Of a DNA stretch of 64,000 nt, positions 17,150 through 26,257 are shown piece after piece (the stretch's first letter is position 1; each line of letters starts with the position of its first letter). The stretch is from assembly GCF_004355225.1 (NCBI RefSeq), contig NZ_CP037933.1, positions 1,054,001 to 1,118,000 of the forward strand, written 5' to 3'. A program made the translations under genes and the position numbers. The DNA comes from Flavobacterium nackdongense (lineage in GTDB: Bacteria; Bacteroidota; Bacteroidia; Flavobacteriales; Flavobacteriaceae). A model generated the notes under the pieces. That model made no database searches, had not been told where the DNA came from, and saw only the letters and a program-made list of their open reading frames with translations.

Positions 17150-17773
17150 ATGAAAATATCTATAGTTATAGCACAAGAAGAACATTATAAATATGCGCAA
17201 CAAATTTGCGACACCATAGAATCTTCTGCTTTGTTACGAGGTACTGGAATTGCTAAAAGAACTCCAGAATACATCAAAAAAAAGATACACAATCGCGATG
17301 CCGTAATTGCAATAGACAAAAATGGGGTGTTTGCCGGTTTCTGCTATATCGAAAGTTGGCAACACGGCAAGTTCGTAGCTCACTCCGGATTAATCGTACA
17401 TCCTGATTTCAGAAATCATGGATTGGCTAAAAAAATCAAAACTTTTGTTTTCAATTATTCCTTAGAAAAATATCAGGGAGCCAAGGTTTTTGGTATCACG
17501 ACTGGTTTGGCAGTAATGAAAATCAATTCCGATTTGGGTTACAAACCGGTTCCTTTTTCACAATTGACCACAGATCCAACTTTCTGGAAAGGATGTCAAA
17601 CCTGTACCAATTATGAAATTCTTAAAAGCAAGGACTACAAAATGTGCCTTTGTACCGGTATGCTTTACGACCCAGCAGAAAAACCAAAAGACCCGCCTAA
17701 ACATCCCTTTAATGTGCGGATTTGGAATCGATTGAAAGAAATTAAAGCAGCTCTTTTCTTGAAAAATAAATAA
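17150..17773 (+). CDS. GNAT-family N-acyltransferase, first gene of the arginine operon
   Basis: 207 residues. The GNAT fold covers about residues 1-150: VIAIDKNGVFAGFCYIESW (beta strands), HSGLIVHPDFRNHGLAKKIKTF (acyl-CoA pyrophosphate-binding loop, an R/QxxGxG/A variant), and GITTGLAVMKINSDLGYKPV. A cysteine-rich tail follows (FWKGCQTCTNYEIL, MCLCTGML). Its place at the head of an operon lacking any other N-acylglutamate synthase (no argA or argJ) makes it the candidate for the first step, acylation of glutamate. The acyl donor could be acetyl- or succinyl-CoA; the downstream carbamoyltransferase favours succinyl. That role is inference. Confidence 0.8.
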   Translation: MKISIVIAQEEHYKYAQQICDTIESSALLRGTGIAKRTPEYIKKKIHNRDAVIAIDKNGVFAGFCYIESWQHGKFVAHSGLIVHPDFRNHGLAKKIKTFVFNYSLEKYQGAKVFGITTGLAVMKINSDLGYKPVPFSQLTTDPTFWKGCQTCTNYEILKSKDYKMCLCTGMLYDPAEKPKDPPKHPFNVRIWNRLKEIKAALFLKNK

Positions 17774-17839
17774 AACAACAACACACCGTTCAAATAAAAT
17801 GAAATCGGAGCATTACAAACTCCTCAAAAAAAATACAAA

Positions 17840-19039
17840 ATGGAAAATAAAAAAGTAGTATTAGCATATAGTGGAGGATTAGACACATCGTATTGTCTAA
17901 AATATTTGAAAAATGAACAAGGATACGAAGTGCACACCGTATTAATCAATACAGGAGGATTCGACGATGCCGAATTACAAGCCATCGAAGACAGAGCCTA
18001 CGAATTAGGAAGTGCTAAACACGCCAACTTGACTATTTTAGACAAATATTACGACAAAGCCATCAAATATTTGGTTTATGGTAATGTATTAAAAAACAAT
18101 ACGTATCCTTTATCGGTAAGTGCGGAACGTGTTTTCCAAGCAATCGAAGCCATAAAATACGCTAAATCTGTTGGAGCGACTGCTATCGCTCACGGAAGTA
18201 CCGGTGCTGGAAATGACCAAATTCGTTTTGACTTGATTTTCCAAACTATCGCTCCCGAAATTGAAATCATCACTCCTATTCGTGACTTGAAATTATCTCG
18301 TCAGGAAGAAGTAGATTATTTGGCTAAAAATGGCGTACATTATTCTTGGGAAAAAGCGCAATATTCTATCAACAAAGGACTTTGGGGAACAAGTATTGGA
18401 GGAAAAGAAACATTAAACGCAAAATTACCGCTTCCGAACGAGGCTTATCCTTCGCAACTGACAAAAGAAGGAGAAGAGAAGGTAACTTTAGAATTTTTGA
18501 AAGGAGAATTAGTAGCTGTAAATGGTAAAAAAGACAAACCATCCAATAATATTGTCGCGCTAGAAAAACTAGCCAGTGCTTATGCAATCGGTAGAGATAT
18601 TCACGTGGGTGACACGATTATCGGAATCAAAGGAAGAGTTGGTTTTGAAGCTGCTGCTCCTTTAATCATCATCAAAGCACACCATTTATTGGAGAAACAT
18701 ACGCTTGGAAAATGGCAACAATATTGGAAAGAACAACTGGGAAACTGGTACGGAATGTTGTTTCACGAAGGGCAATTTTTGGATCCTGTAATGAGAAACA
18801 TCGAAACTTTTCTGGAAGACACTCAAAAAACCGTAAATGGAACCGTAACCGTTTCTTTGAAACCGTACCACTTTTCATTAGACGGAATCGAATCGGATAA
18901 TGATTTGATGAATACTGGTTTTGGACAATACGGCGAAATGAACAATGCCTGGACATCTGACGATGCGAAAGGATTTATCAAAATTTTGGGTAATGCTCAA
19001 AACATATTTTCATCTGTGAATAAGGAGACTTACGAGTAA
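17840..19039 (+). CDS. argG: Argininosuccinate synthase
   Basis: 399 residues. An N-type ATP pyrophosphatase with the P-loop AYSGGLDTSYC at about residues 8-18, then AHGSTGAGNDQIRFD and ITPIRDLKLSRQEE for aspartate and citrulline binding. It joins citrulline and aspartate with ATP. It follows the GNAT gene by 66 bp in the same operon. Length is typical. Confidence 0.97.
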   Translation: MENKKVVLAYSGGLDTSYCLKYLKNEQGYEVHTVLINTGGFDDAELQAIEDRAYELGSAKHANLTILDKYYDKAIKYLVYGNVLKNNTYPLSVSAERVFQAIEAIKYAKSVGATAIAHGSTGAGNDQIRFDLIFQTIAPEIEIITPIRDLKLSRQEEVDYLAKNGVHYSWEKAQYSINKGLWGTSIGGKETLNAKLPLPNEAYPSQLTKEGEEKVTLEFLKGELVAVNGKKDKPSNNIVALEKLASAYAIGRDIHVGDTIIGIKGRVGFEAAAPLIIIKAHHLLEKHTLGKWQQYWKEQLGNWYGMLFHEGQFLDPVMRNIETFLEDTQKTVNGTVTVSLKPYHFSLDGIESDNDLMNTGFGQYGEMNNAWTSDDAKGFIKILGNAQNIFSSVNKETYE

Positions 19040-19048
19040 ATAAAATTC

Positions 19049-19168
19049 AAACGCATAGAATCATAGTAAAAAGAATTAGATAGACCATTCTGTATTCACA
19101 TAGCTATGTTTTACTTTAAAAAGTGAAACGCCTTATTTATTTAATAAAAGCTATGCCTCTATGTGTTT
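19049..19168. repeat. Shorter relative of the MITE-like repeat (120 bp)
   Basis: It begins AAACGCATAGA and ends CTATGTGTTT, imperfect versions of the AACCACATAG terminal repeats, and includes CATAGCTATG. The centre differs from the long copies. It fills the gap between argG and argC inside the operon. Confidence 0.6.
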
Positions 19169-19227
19169 AAAAATAATCTAATTTGAATTGTTAAATATCA
19201 ATTCGAATACTTTTAAATATTAAAGTT

Positions 19228-20205
19228 ATGATTTCAATAGGTATAATTGGCGGTTCTGGATATACTGCAGGAGAATTAATTAGAATTCTAATGTTTCACC
19301 CGAATGCCAAATTGGATTTTGTGTACAGCACGACCAATGCTGGAAAACCACTTTCGGTTGCGCACCACGATTTGTTGGGCGATATCGAAATGAATTTTAC
19401 CGACGCTATAAATCCCAATGTGGATGTTGTTTTCTTGTGCTTAGGACACGGGAAATCCATCTCCTTTTTGGATGAAAATCAGTTTTCTGACTCCACCAAA
19501 ATCATCGATTTAGGAAATGATTTTAGATTGCTAAAAGACAAAGACTTTAACGGAAAAACTTTTGTTTACGGTTTACCGGAATTAAACAAAACGGACATTA
19601 AAAATGCCCAATATATTGCCAATCCGGGCTGTTTTGCAACAGCCATTCAATTGGCGTTATTACCTTTGGCCACCCACGGATTGTTGAATGATGACGTACA
19701 TATCAACGCTACAACAGGAAGTACGGGAGCCGGAGTAAGTCTGTCTGAAACATCCCATTTTAGTTGGAGAAACAACAATATGTCGCATTACAAAGCTTTT
19801 GACCATCAACATTTGGGAGAGATCAATCAAACATTGAATCAGCTGCAAACAACTTTCAAAGATGAGGTCATTTTCGTTCCCAACAGAGGTGATTTCACTA
19901 GAGGAATTTTTGCAACATTATATACCAAAACCGACGAAAGTTTAGAAGATTTGTTAGCAAAATACCAAGCATATTATGCCGATCAGCCGTTTGTAACGGT
20001 TACAAATACTAATATCAATTTGAAACAAGTGGTGCAAACGAACAAATGCATTATCAGTTTAATGAAAAAAGGAAACCGGATTTTGATTACTTCGGTAATC
20101 GATAATTTGATAAAAGGAGCTTCAGGACAAGCCATTCAGAATATGAATTTAATGTTTGGTTTGGACGAAAGCACAGGATTGCATTTGAAACCAAGTGGAT
20201 TCTAG
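19228..20205 (+). CDS. argC: N-acyl-gamma-glutamyl-phosphate reductase
   Basis: 325 residues. Rossmann start GIIGGSGYTAGELIRIL for NADPH, active-site cysteine in NPGCFATAIQLALLPL, then HINATTGSTGAG. It reduces the acylglutamyl phosphate made by ArgB to the semialdehyde. It uses the acetyl or, if the operon follows the Bacteroides scheme, the succinyl derivative. Third gene of the operon. The 19040-19227 gap carries a repeat element. Confidence 0.95.
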   Translation: MISIGIIGGSGYTAGELIRILMFHPNAKLDFVYSTTNAGKPLSVAHHDLLGDIEMNFTDAINPNVDVVFLCLGHGKSISFLDENQFSDSTKIIDLGNDFRLLKDKDFNGKTFVYGLPELNKTDIKNAQYIANPGCFATAIQLALLPLATHGLLNDDVHINATTGSTGAGVSLSETSHFSWRNNNMSHYKAFDHQHLGEINQTLNQLQTTFKDEVIFVPNRGDFTRGIFATLYTKTDESLEDLLAKYQAYYADQPFVTVTNTNINLKQVVQTNKCIISLMKKGNRILITSVIDNLIKGASGQAIQNMNLMFGLDESTGLHLKPSGF

Positions 20206-20207
20206 CA

Positions 20208-20314
20208 CCCTAACCCCCGAAGGGGGAACAAAGGAGTCAAAATAAAATAATTAAAAAATAAAGACAACACCCCCCGTTGTTCAAGTTCCCCCTCCTTCGG
20301 AGGGGGTTAGGGGG
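20208..20314. repeat. GC-rich inverted repeat between argC and argD
   Basis: Left arm 20208-20229 (CCCTAACCCCCGAAGGGGGAAC) and right arm 20285-20314 (GTTCCCCCTCC, then GGAGGGGGTTAGGGG) are inverted copies. Each arm can also fold on itself. It is strikingly GC-rich for this genome and has the form of an intergenic mobile repeat. Confidence 0.75.
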
Positions 20315-20323
20315 AGGCTAATT

Positions 20324-21460
20324 ATGAACTTATTTGACGTTTACCCATTATATCCTATTACACCTGTAAAAGCTTTAGACTGCACCATTACAGACGATAA
20401 AGGAATCGAATATTTAGATTTATACTCTGGTCATGGAGTAATTTCTATAGGTCACACCCAACCGGATTATGTGGCCAAAGTAAAAGAACAATTGGATAAT
20501 TTGAGCTTTTACTCGAATGCCATCCAAAATCCATTGCAGGTAGAATTGGCAGAAAAATTAGGAAAAGCTTCCGGCTTAACTGATTTCAACTTATTCCTTT
20601 GCAGTTCTGGGGCCGAAGCCAATGAAAATGCCTTGAAAATGGCTTCTTTTCATACTAATAAATCAAGAGTAATCGCTTTTGACAATTCATTCCACGGAAG
20701 AACCTCGGCGGCTGTTGCAGTTACCGACAACAAAAAGATTGTGGCACCTTTAAACGCACAACAAGTGGTTACCTTCTTGCCGTTGAACCAAATTGATCTG
20801 GTTGAAACTGAGTTAAAAAAAGGCGACGTAGCTTGTGTAATCATCGAGCCTATTCAAGGAGTTGGTGGTTTGGATCAAGGAACAACCGAATTCTTTCAAG
20901 CTTTGGAAAAAATTTGCGCTGCCAATGATGTCGTTTTAATTTTAGACGAAGTTCAATCCGGGTACGGAAGAAGCGGAAAATTTTTTGCACACCAACACCA
21001 CGGAATCCATCCCGATATCGTAACCACTGCCAAAGGAATGGGGAACGGTTTTCCGATTGGAGGCGTTTTGATTTCACCTAAATTCAAAGCAAGTTATGGT
21101 TTATTGGGAACTACTTTTGGAGGAAGTCATTTGGCTTGTGCTGCCGGTATTGCCGTTTTGGACGTGATGGAAAGCAAAAATCTAATGGAAAATGCCAATA
21201 AAGTAGCGGAATACTTTTTTGAAGCCATCAAAGTGATACCTGAAATCATCAAAGTAAAAGGAAGAGGATTGATGCTGGGCGTTGAATTTGATTTTGACGT
21301 GAGTGCCTTGAGAAAGAAAATGATTATCGAAAAACATATTTTTACTGGTGGGGCCAACAATAAAAATCTATTGAGAATTTTACCTCCATTGACAATTACA
21401 ACGGATGCTATCGATACATTTATCGTGGCTTTGCAGGAATCATTGGCTGAATTGAAATAA
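20324..21460 (+). CDS. argD: Acylornithine aminotransferase
   Basis: 378 residues, class III aminotransferase. LYSGHGVISIGHTQP start, LFLCSSGAEANENALKMA, FHGRTSAAVAVT, LDEVQSGYGRSGKFFAHQ, and the PLP lysine in TTAKGMGNGFPIGG. It converts N-acylglutamate semialdehyde to N-acylornithine with glutamate as donor. It lies directly after the GC-rich repeat in the operon. Slightly short but complete. Confidence 0.94.
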   Translation: MNLFDVYPLYPITPVKALDCTITDDKGIEYLDLYSGHGVISIGHTQPDYVAKVKEQLDNLSFYSNAIQNPLQVELAEKLGKASGLTDFNLFLCSSGAEANENALKMASFHTNKSRVIAFDNSFHGRTSAAVAVTDNKKIVAPLNAQQVVTFLPLNQIDLVETELKKGDVACVIIEPIQGVGGLDQGTTEFFQALEKICAANDVVLILDEVQSGYGRSGKFFAHQHHGIHPDIVTTAKGMGNGFPIGGVLISPKFKASYGLLGTTFGGSHLACAAGIAVLDVMESKNLMENANKVAEYFFEAIKVIPEIIKVKGRGLMLGVEFDFDVSALRKKMIIEKHIFTGGANNKNLLRILPPLTITTDAIDTFIVALQESLAELK

Positions 21461-21483
21461 TGATATTGCTTAAAAATTAAATA

Positions 21484-22290
21484 ATGAAAAACGATTATTT
21501 TATTTTATCAAATACGACTTTTTTACTTGAAGAATATAAAAACAATACAGTAACTATTCCCTTTTCTGACTCTTTTAATCAATTGAAAGAATCAGAAATG
21601 ACTACTGAAACGTTTAACTTTTATACTTCAGTAGCCACAATTGCTTCGTCAAAAATTGAAGGCGAAACATTGGAAATAGACAGTTATTTAAAACATAAAA
21701 TGCTCGCAATTGATTATAAGAAAGATTTGGTCGAAAAACCAAATGATTTATACCAAGCTTACATATTTGCACAAAATAATAGCTTGACAAAGACTAATTT
21801 TTGTAAAAGTCATTCCTTAATTTCGAAGCATTTACTTCCTAAAAACAAACAAGGAATTTGCAGAACAGCAAATATGCTTGTAATGGAACATCAAACATTT
21901 AGAATACAATATGAAGCAGCACCAGCCAATGAAGTTACGCTCCTATTTGAAAAATTTTGGTTAGAAATTGAAAAAATAAAAAAAAGAGACCTTACAATTC
22001 AAGAAGTCTTTTTCTTTGCATCGATGATTCATTTGGTTTTTGTGAACATTCATCCTTTTGAAGATGGAAATGGAAGAGCAGCAAGACTGTTAGAAAAATG
22101 GTTTATTTCTGAAAAATTAGGGGCGAAAGCTTGGTTTTTACAAAGTGAATTGAACTATTACAAGAATGTGGATGCCTATTACAAAAATTTGAACAAGCTA
22201 GGGATTTTTTATGAACAATTAGATTATACAAAAGCGCTGCCCTTTTTATTAATGTTACCACAATCAATCAATTCAGATTACCAAAAATAA
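21484..22290 (+). CDS. Fic-domain protein (probable AMP transferase) inside the arginine operon
   Basis: 268 residues. The Fic motif HPFEDGNGRAAR is at 190-201 with all catalytic residues (His, Glu-Asp-Gly-Asn, Arg). An inhibitory-helix motif SxxxEG is at S55-G60, so this is a class II Fic with the autoinhibitory glutamate (E59) N-terminal to the core. Such enzymes transfer AMP (sometimes other groups) to hydroxyls on target proteins. It sits 23 bp after argD and ends 4 bp before proA, the tightest junction of the operon, so it is clearly co-transcribed. The target is unknown. It has no antitoxin partner. Confidence 0.9.
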   Translation: MKNDYFILSNTTFLLEEYKNNTVTIPFSDSFNQLKESEMTTETFNFYTSVATIASSKIEGETLEIDSYLKHKMLAIDYKKDLVEKPNDLYQAYIFAQNNSLTKTNFCKSHSLISKHLLPKNKQGICRTANMLVMEHQTFRIQYEAAPANEVTLLFEKFWLEIEKIKKRDLTIQEVFFFASMIHLVFVNIHPFEDGNGRAARLLEKWFISEKLGAKAWFLQSELNYYKNVDAYYKNLNKLGIFYEQLDYTKALPFLLMLPQSINSDYQK

Positions 22291-22294
22291 AAAT

Positions 22295-23491
22295 ATGAAC
22301 ACATTATTATCCATAGCAAAAAGAAATGCGGTTTTAAGCCGAATGGCGGAACTTCTCGAACAAGAAAGAGCCAATCTTAAAAGCATCAATCAACAGGATA
22401 TAAGCAATTATTCTGGTGAGGATTTGGCTATGGAAAAACGTTTGTTGGTGAACGATGCCAAAATTGACGGAATGATTTTGTCGATGCAACAATTGGCTAG
22501 TCAAGAAGATCCTGTTGGCGTGGAAAGATTCCATTTTGTACACGACAATGGGCTAAAAATCACCAACAAAACCGCAGCTTTTGGAACCATAATGATCATT
22601 TACGAATCCAGACCCGACGTAACGGTTGAAGCCGGTGGAATTGCATTCAAATCCGGAAACAAAATCTTGTTGAAAGGAGGAAAAGAATCTTTGTTATCCA
22701 ATTTGAAAATTGTTTCGCTTTGGCACCAAGCCTTGGAAGAAAATGAGATTTCTAAAGATTGGGTTGAATATTTGAATTACAATCGTGTCGAAACTCAGGC
22801 TTTTCTAGAAAACCCAACACAAAAAGTCGATTTAATCGTTCCTCGTGGTGGCGAACAATTGATTGCTTTTACAAAGAAACACGCTACTTGCCCAGTAATT
22901 GTTAGCGGTCGAGGAAATAATTTCTTGTACATCAACAAAGAAGCCGATTTACAAAAAGCACTAGACATTATCATCAACGGAAAAACAACCAACATAGGAG
23001 TTTGCAATGCTTTGGATAAAGTTTTGATTGATTCCAATTTAAAAAACTGGGACCATTTTGCCGCTAAATTAGTAGCTGAATTACGCAACTATAAAGTTGA
23101 AATTTTGGGAGACGAACGTTTTTCAAAAGCAACAAATGTTCCCCAAATTGAATCGGATTTGATTTGGTACGAAGAGTTTTTGAATTATAAAATTGTTGTT
23201 GGAATTGTGGATTCTAACGAGGAAGCAGTAACTAAAATCAACAAATACTGCGGTGGACATTCGGCTTCGATCATAACCACCAATGATGCAGTTGCCCAAG
23301 AATTTATGGAGCAAGTAGATTGTGCAGCGGTGTATCAAAACGCTTCTACCCGATTTACTGATGGCGGGCAATTTGGTTTGGGAGGCGAATTGGCGATCAG
23401 CACAGATAAATTGCATCAACGCGGCCCAATAGGTTTGCAACATTTAGTCACTAATAAATGGTATATTTACGGTGAAGGACAGGTTAGATGA
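22295..23491 (+). CDS. proA: Glutamate-5-semialdehyde dehydrogenase
   Basis: 398 residues of the aldehyde-dehydrogenase fold. ESRPDVTVEAGGIAFKSGN, LIVPRGGEQLIAF, and catalytic cysteine in TTNIGVCNALDKVLI. It reduces gamma-glutamyl phosphate to the semialdehyde for proline. Proline genes lying within the arginine operon link the two branches from glutamate. It starts 4 bp after fic. Confidence 0.95.
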   Translation: MNTLLSIAKRNAVLSRMAELLEQERANLKSINQQDISNYSGEDLAMEKRLLVNDAKIDGMILSMQQLASQEDPVGVERFHFVHDNGLKITNKTAAFGTIMIIYESRPDVTVEAGGIAFKSGNKILLKGGKESLLSNLKIVSLWHQALEENEISKDWVEYLNYNRVETQAFLENPTQKVDLIVPRGGEQLIAFTKKHATCPVIVSGRGNNFLYINKEADLQKALDIIINGKTTNIGVCNALDKVLIDSNLKNWDHFAAKLVAELRNYKVEILGDERFSKATNVPQIESDLIWYEEFLNYKIVVGIVDSNEEAVTKINKYCGGHSASIITTNDAVAQEFMEQVDCAAVYQNASTRFTDGGQFGLGGELAISTDKLHQRGPIGLQHLVTNKWYIYGEGQVR

Positions 23492-23588
23492 AAAATCTAA
23501 AAAATTGAAAAAATTGAAAAATCTAAAAGTTTTTTTTGGATGATTTTTTTTAGATTCTTTTGATTTTTTAAATTCTTTAGATTCATAA
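23492..23588. repeat. Long A/T-rich imperfect hairpin between proA and proB
   Basis: A-rich left half with AAAAATCTAAAA words and T-rich right half with TTTTTTAGATT words can pair over some 40 nt. It could act as a processing or stability element in the operon mRNA. It ends 11 nt before proB. Confidence 0.5.
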
Positions 23589-23598
23589 ATATAAAATA

Positions 23599-24360
23599 AT
23601 GACAAAAAAAAGAATATTATTAAAGCTCGGTAGCAATACATTAACCAAAGAAACCGATCACATTTCGAGAGGAAAGATTGAAGATATTGGAATACAGATT
23701 GCCGCTTTACAGGACGAGTATGAGTTTATAATCGTGAGTTCCGGTGCCATTGCGGCGGCAAAACAATTTGTAAAACTGGACAATCACGACAAAGATGTCT
23801 TTGTAAAACAAGCCTTGGCCTCTATCGGTCAACCCCATTTGATGCGGATTTACCACGAAAATTTCAGTGATTTGGGTTTGCATACTTCACAATGTTTGCT
23901 TTCCTATTCAGATTTTGAAAAAAAACAAACCAAAACCAATATCGTCAACACGATAAATGTCTTGGTCAAAAACAGCTATATTCCAATTATTAATGAAAAT
24001 GATACGGTTGCCACAGATGAAATTAAGTTTGGCGACAATGATAAATTAGCTGCTTTAACTGCGGTACTTTTAAACGTTGATATTCTTATAATTGCAACAA
24101 ATACAAACGGAATTTACACCAAAGCATCCATCAATAATGAATTTCCCGAAACCATTGAATTGGTAACCGATTTAAGCGTTTTAGAAAAAGAAATTGGAGA
24201 TAAAAAATCGTCACACGGAACGGGCGGAATGCAATCCAAAATTGATTCGGCAGCAATTGCAAAAGCAGCTAATATCGAAACTTGGATTATCAACGGACTG
24301 GAAGATAACTTTATTTTGAAAGGTTTGAAGAATGAAATTGCTTTTACGAAGATTGTATAA
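23599..24360 (+). CDS. proB: Glutamate 5-kinase (short form without PUA domain)
   Basis: 253 residues, amino-acid-kinase fold only. LLKLGSNTLTKE, FIIVSSGAIAAAKQ, IINENDTVATDEIKFGDNDKLAALTA (glutamate and feedback site region), and SSHGTGGMQSKIDSA. It phosphorylates glutamate as the first proline step. Many bacterial ProB proteins have about 365 residues with a C-terminal PUA domain; here it is absent, as in some other lineages. Operon gene after proA. Confidence 0.94.
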   Translation: MTKKRILLKLGSNTLTKETDHISRGKIEDIGIQIAALQDEYEFIIVSSGAIAAAKQFVKLDNHDKDVFVKQALASIGQPHLMRIYHENFSDLGLHTSQCLLSYSDFEKKQTKTNIVNTINVLVKNSYIPIINENDTVATDEIKFGDNDKLAALTAVLLNVDILIIATNTNGIYTKASINNEFPETIELVTDLSVLEKEIGDKKSSHGTGGMQSKIDSAAIAKAANIETWIINGLEDNFILKGLKNEIAFTKIV

Positions 24361-24429
24361 GAATGTCTGTGTGGTTAATCTGCAATTCGATTAACCGCCT
24401 AAACAATTAACCGATTAAACTATAAAAAA

Positions 24430-25380
24430 ATGAACTTTATATCCATACAAAACATAGATTCACTCGAAAATTGGGTGAAACAAGCGTTAAAAATCAAAAA
24501 AAATCCGCTTAAAAATAAAAAACTAGGCAAGAACAAAACACTAGTAATGTTGTTCTTTAATTCTAGCTTAAGAACCCGATTGAGTACCCAAAAAGCAGCC
24601 CTAAATTTGGGAATGGATGTGATGGTGATGAACTTTGGCAGCGAAGGTTGGACATTGGAATATGAAGATGGAGCTATTATGGATCAAGGCGCTTCAGAAC
24701 ACATCAAAGAAGCGGCTGCGGTAGTTTCTCAATACGCAGACATCATTGCTATCAGGGCTTTTGCAGGATTGGTGGACAAAGACAAAGACAATGCCGAAAC
24801 GGTAATTTCTGGTTTTTTGAAATACGCTACCGTGCCAATTGTCAATATGGAAAGTGCCACCGGACATCCGATGCAATCCCTTGCCGATGCTATCACAATG
24901 GCGGAACACAAAACGGAACACAGACCAAAAGTGGTCCTGACTTGGGCGCCACATCCACGTGCTTTGCCACAAGCTGTTCCCAATTCCTTTGTAGAAATGA
25001 TGCAAAAACAAACTGAAATGGACTTTGTAATCACGCATCCCAAAGGTTATGAACTGAATCCCGAAATTACCAAAGATTCCATCATAGAATACGATCAAGA
25101 CAAAGCTTTCGAGAAAGCCGATTTTATCTATGCTAAAAACTGGAGCAATTATAAAGAATATGGACAAATCACGAATTCCGACCCGAATTGGACCGTGACT
25201 GCCGAAAAAATGGCGTTAACCAATAATGCTAAATTTATGCACTGTTTGCCAGTTCGTAGAAACGTAATTGTGACTGACGAAGTGATTGACAGCGAAAATT
25301 CAGTGGTTATCGAACAAGCGAATAATAGAACTTACTCAGCTCAATTAGTATTACAGAAGATTTTAGAAAATAGAAAATAG
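24430..25380 (+). CDS. argF': N-acylornithine carbamoyltransferase, probably succinylornithine-specific
   Basis: 316 residues. Carbamoyl-phosphate motif FFNSSLRTRLSTQKAALNLG at 42-61, HPMQSLADAITM, TWAPHPRALPQAVPNS, and MHCLPVRRNVIVTD. These are the traits of the AOTCase/SOTCase group that replaces ordinary ornithine carbamoyltransferase in Bacteroidota and Xanthomonas. The specificity position just before the EH pair is serine (S89 in GASEHI). From memory, it is Glu in Xanthomonas AOTCase and Pro in Bacteroides fragilis SOTCase, and replacing the Glu with small residues switches activity to succinylornithine. That points to the N-succinyl route. Confidence 0.9.
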   Translation: MNFISIQNIDSLENWVKQALKIKKNPLKNKKLGKNKTLVMLFFNSSLRTRLSTQKAALNLGMDVMVMNFGSEGWTLEYEDGAIMDQGASEHIKEAAAVVSQYADIIAIRAFAGLVDKDKDNAETVISGFLKYATVPIVNMESATGHPMQSLADAITMAEHKTEHRPKVVLTWAPHPRALPQAVPNSFVEMMQKQTEMDFVITHPKGYELNPEITKDSIIEYDQDKAFEKADFIYAKNWSNYKEYGQITNSDPNWTVTAEKMALTNNAKFMHCLPVRRNVIVTDEVIDSENSVVIEQANNRTYSAQLVLQKILENRK

Positions 25381-25384
25381 TGAA

Positions 25385-25415
25385 GATTTGGCAACTTTTA
25401 GAAAGTTGTCAAATC
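25385..25415 (+). other. Hairpin between argF' and argB
   Basis: GATTTGGCAACTTT (25385-25398) pairs with AAAGTTGTCAAATC (25402-25415) around a 3-nt loop, with one wobble. There is no T run directly after, so it is more likely an mRNA processing/stability stem than a terminator. It rules out a start at 25388 for argB. Confidence 0.6.
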
Positions 25416-25453
25416 AAAAATTTTCAACACTTTCAAATCTAAACAAAAGAAAA

Positions 25454-26239
25454 ATGTCAGATAAAAAACCTCTTTCAATAATCAAAATTGGTGGTAACAT
25501 CATCGATAATCCTGTGGAATTGTCTGAATTCCTGTCTGATTTTTCTAAAATTGAAGGGAACAAAATTCTAGTTCACGGAGGTGGAAAATCGGCTACCAAA
25601 ATGGCGCAAAGTATTGGCTTGGTTCCCCAAATGATTGACGGACGGAGAATTACCGACAAACCAATGCTGGATGTCGTCGTGATGATTTATGCCGGTGAAA
25701 TCAACAAAAATATCGTGGCACAATTGCAGGCCAATAACACCAATGCAATGGGATTTTCAGGTGCTGACGGTAACTTAATTCAGTCCACCAAAAGAAACCA
25801 TCCCACAATCGATTATGGTTTTGTGGGAGACGTTCAAAAAGTAAATACACCACTTTTGCAGACTTTAATCAATAGCAGAATCGTGCCCGTCTTTTGTGCC
25901 ATTACGCACGACAAAAAAGGTCAATTATTAAATACCAATGCAGATACCATTGCCAGTGAATTAGCCATTGCCGCATCGGAAGCTTTTGAAGTGACCTTAA
26001 GTTATTGCTTCGAAAAAGCGGGAGTTTTAACGGATGTAGAGGATGAGAATTCGGTAATCCAACAAATCAATTCGGCTCTTTACGACAAATTAAAAACCGA
26101 AGGTGCCATTCATTCCGGAATGATTCCAAAATTGGACAACTGTTTCAATAGTTTGTCCAAGGGAGTTCAAAAAATAAAAATCGGACATCACAAAATGTTG
26201 AAAGACGAGACGGCTATTGGTACGAGTATAGAATTATAA
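25454..26239 (+). CDS. argB: N-acylglutamate kinase
   Basis: 261 residues from ATG 25454 (MSDKKPLSIIKIGGNII). The longer upstream frame runs through a hairpin and is not used. Amino-acid-kinase fold: KIGGNIIDNP, ILVHGGGKSATKMAQ, GLVPQMIDGRRITD, and LNTNADTIASELAIAASEAFEVTL. It phosphorylates N-acetyl- or N-succinylglutamate. It lacks a long N-terminal helix of the arginine-sensitive hexameric type, so feedback inhibition is uncertain. Confidence 0.93.
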   Translation: MSDKKPLSIIKIGGNIIDNPVELSEFLSDFSKIEGNKILVHGGGKSATKMAQSIGLVPQMIDGRRITDKPMLDVVVMIYAGEINKNIVAQLQANNTNAMGFSGADGNLIQSTKRNHPTIDYGFVGDVQKVNTPLLQTLINSRIVPVFCAITHDKKGQLLNTNADTIASELAIAASEAFEVTLSYCFEKAGVLTDVEDENSVIQQINSALYDKLKTEGAIHSGMIPKLDNCFNSLSKGVQKIKIGHHKMLKDETAIGTSIEL

Positions 26240-26257
26240 ATAATTTCTCCAATCAAT

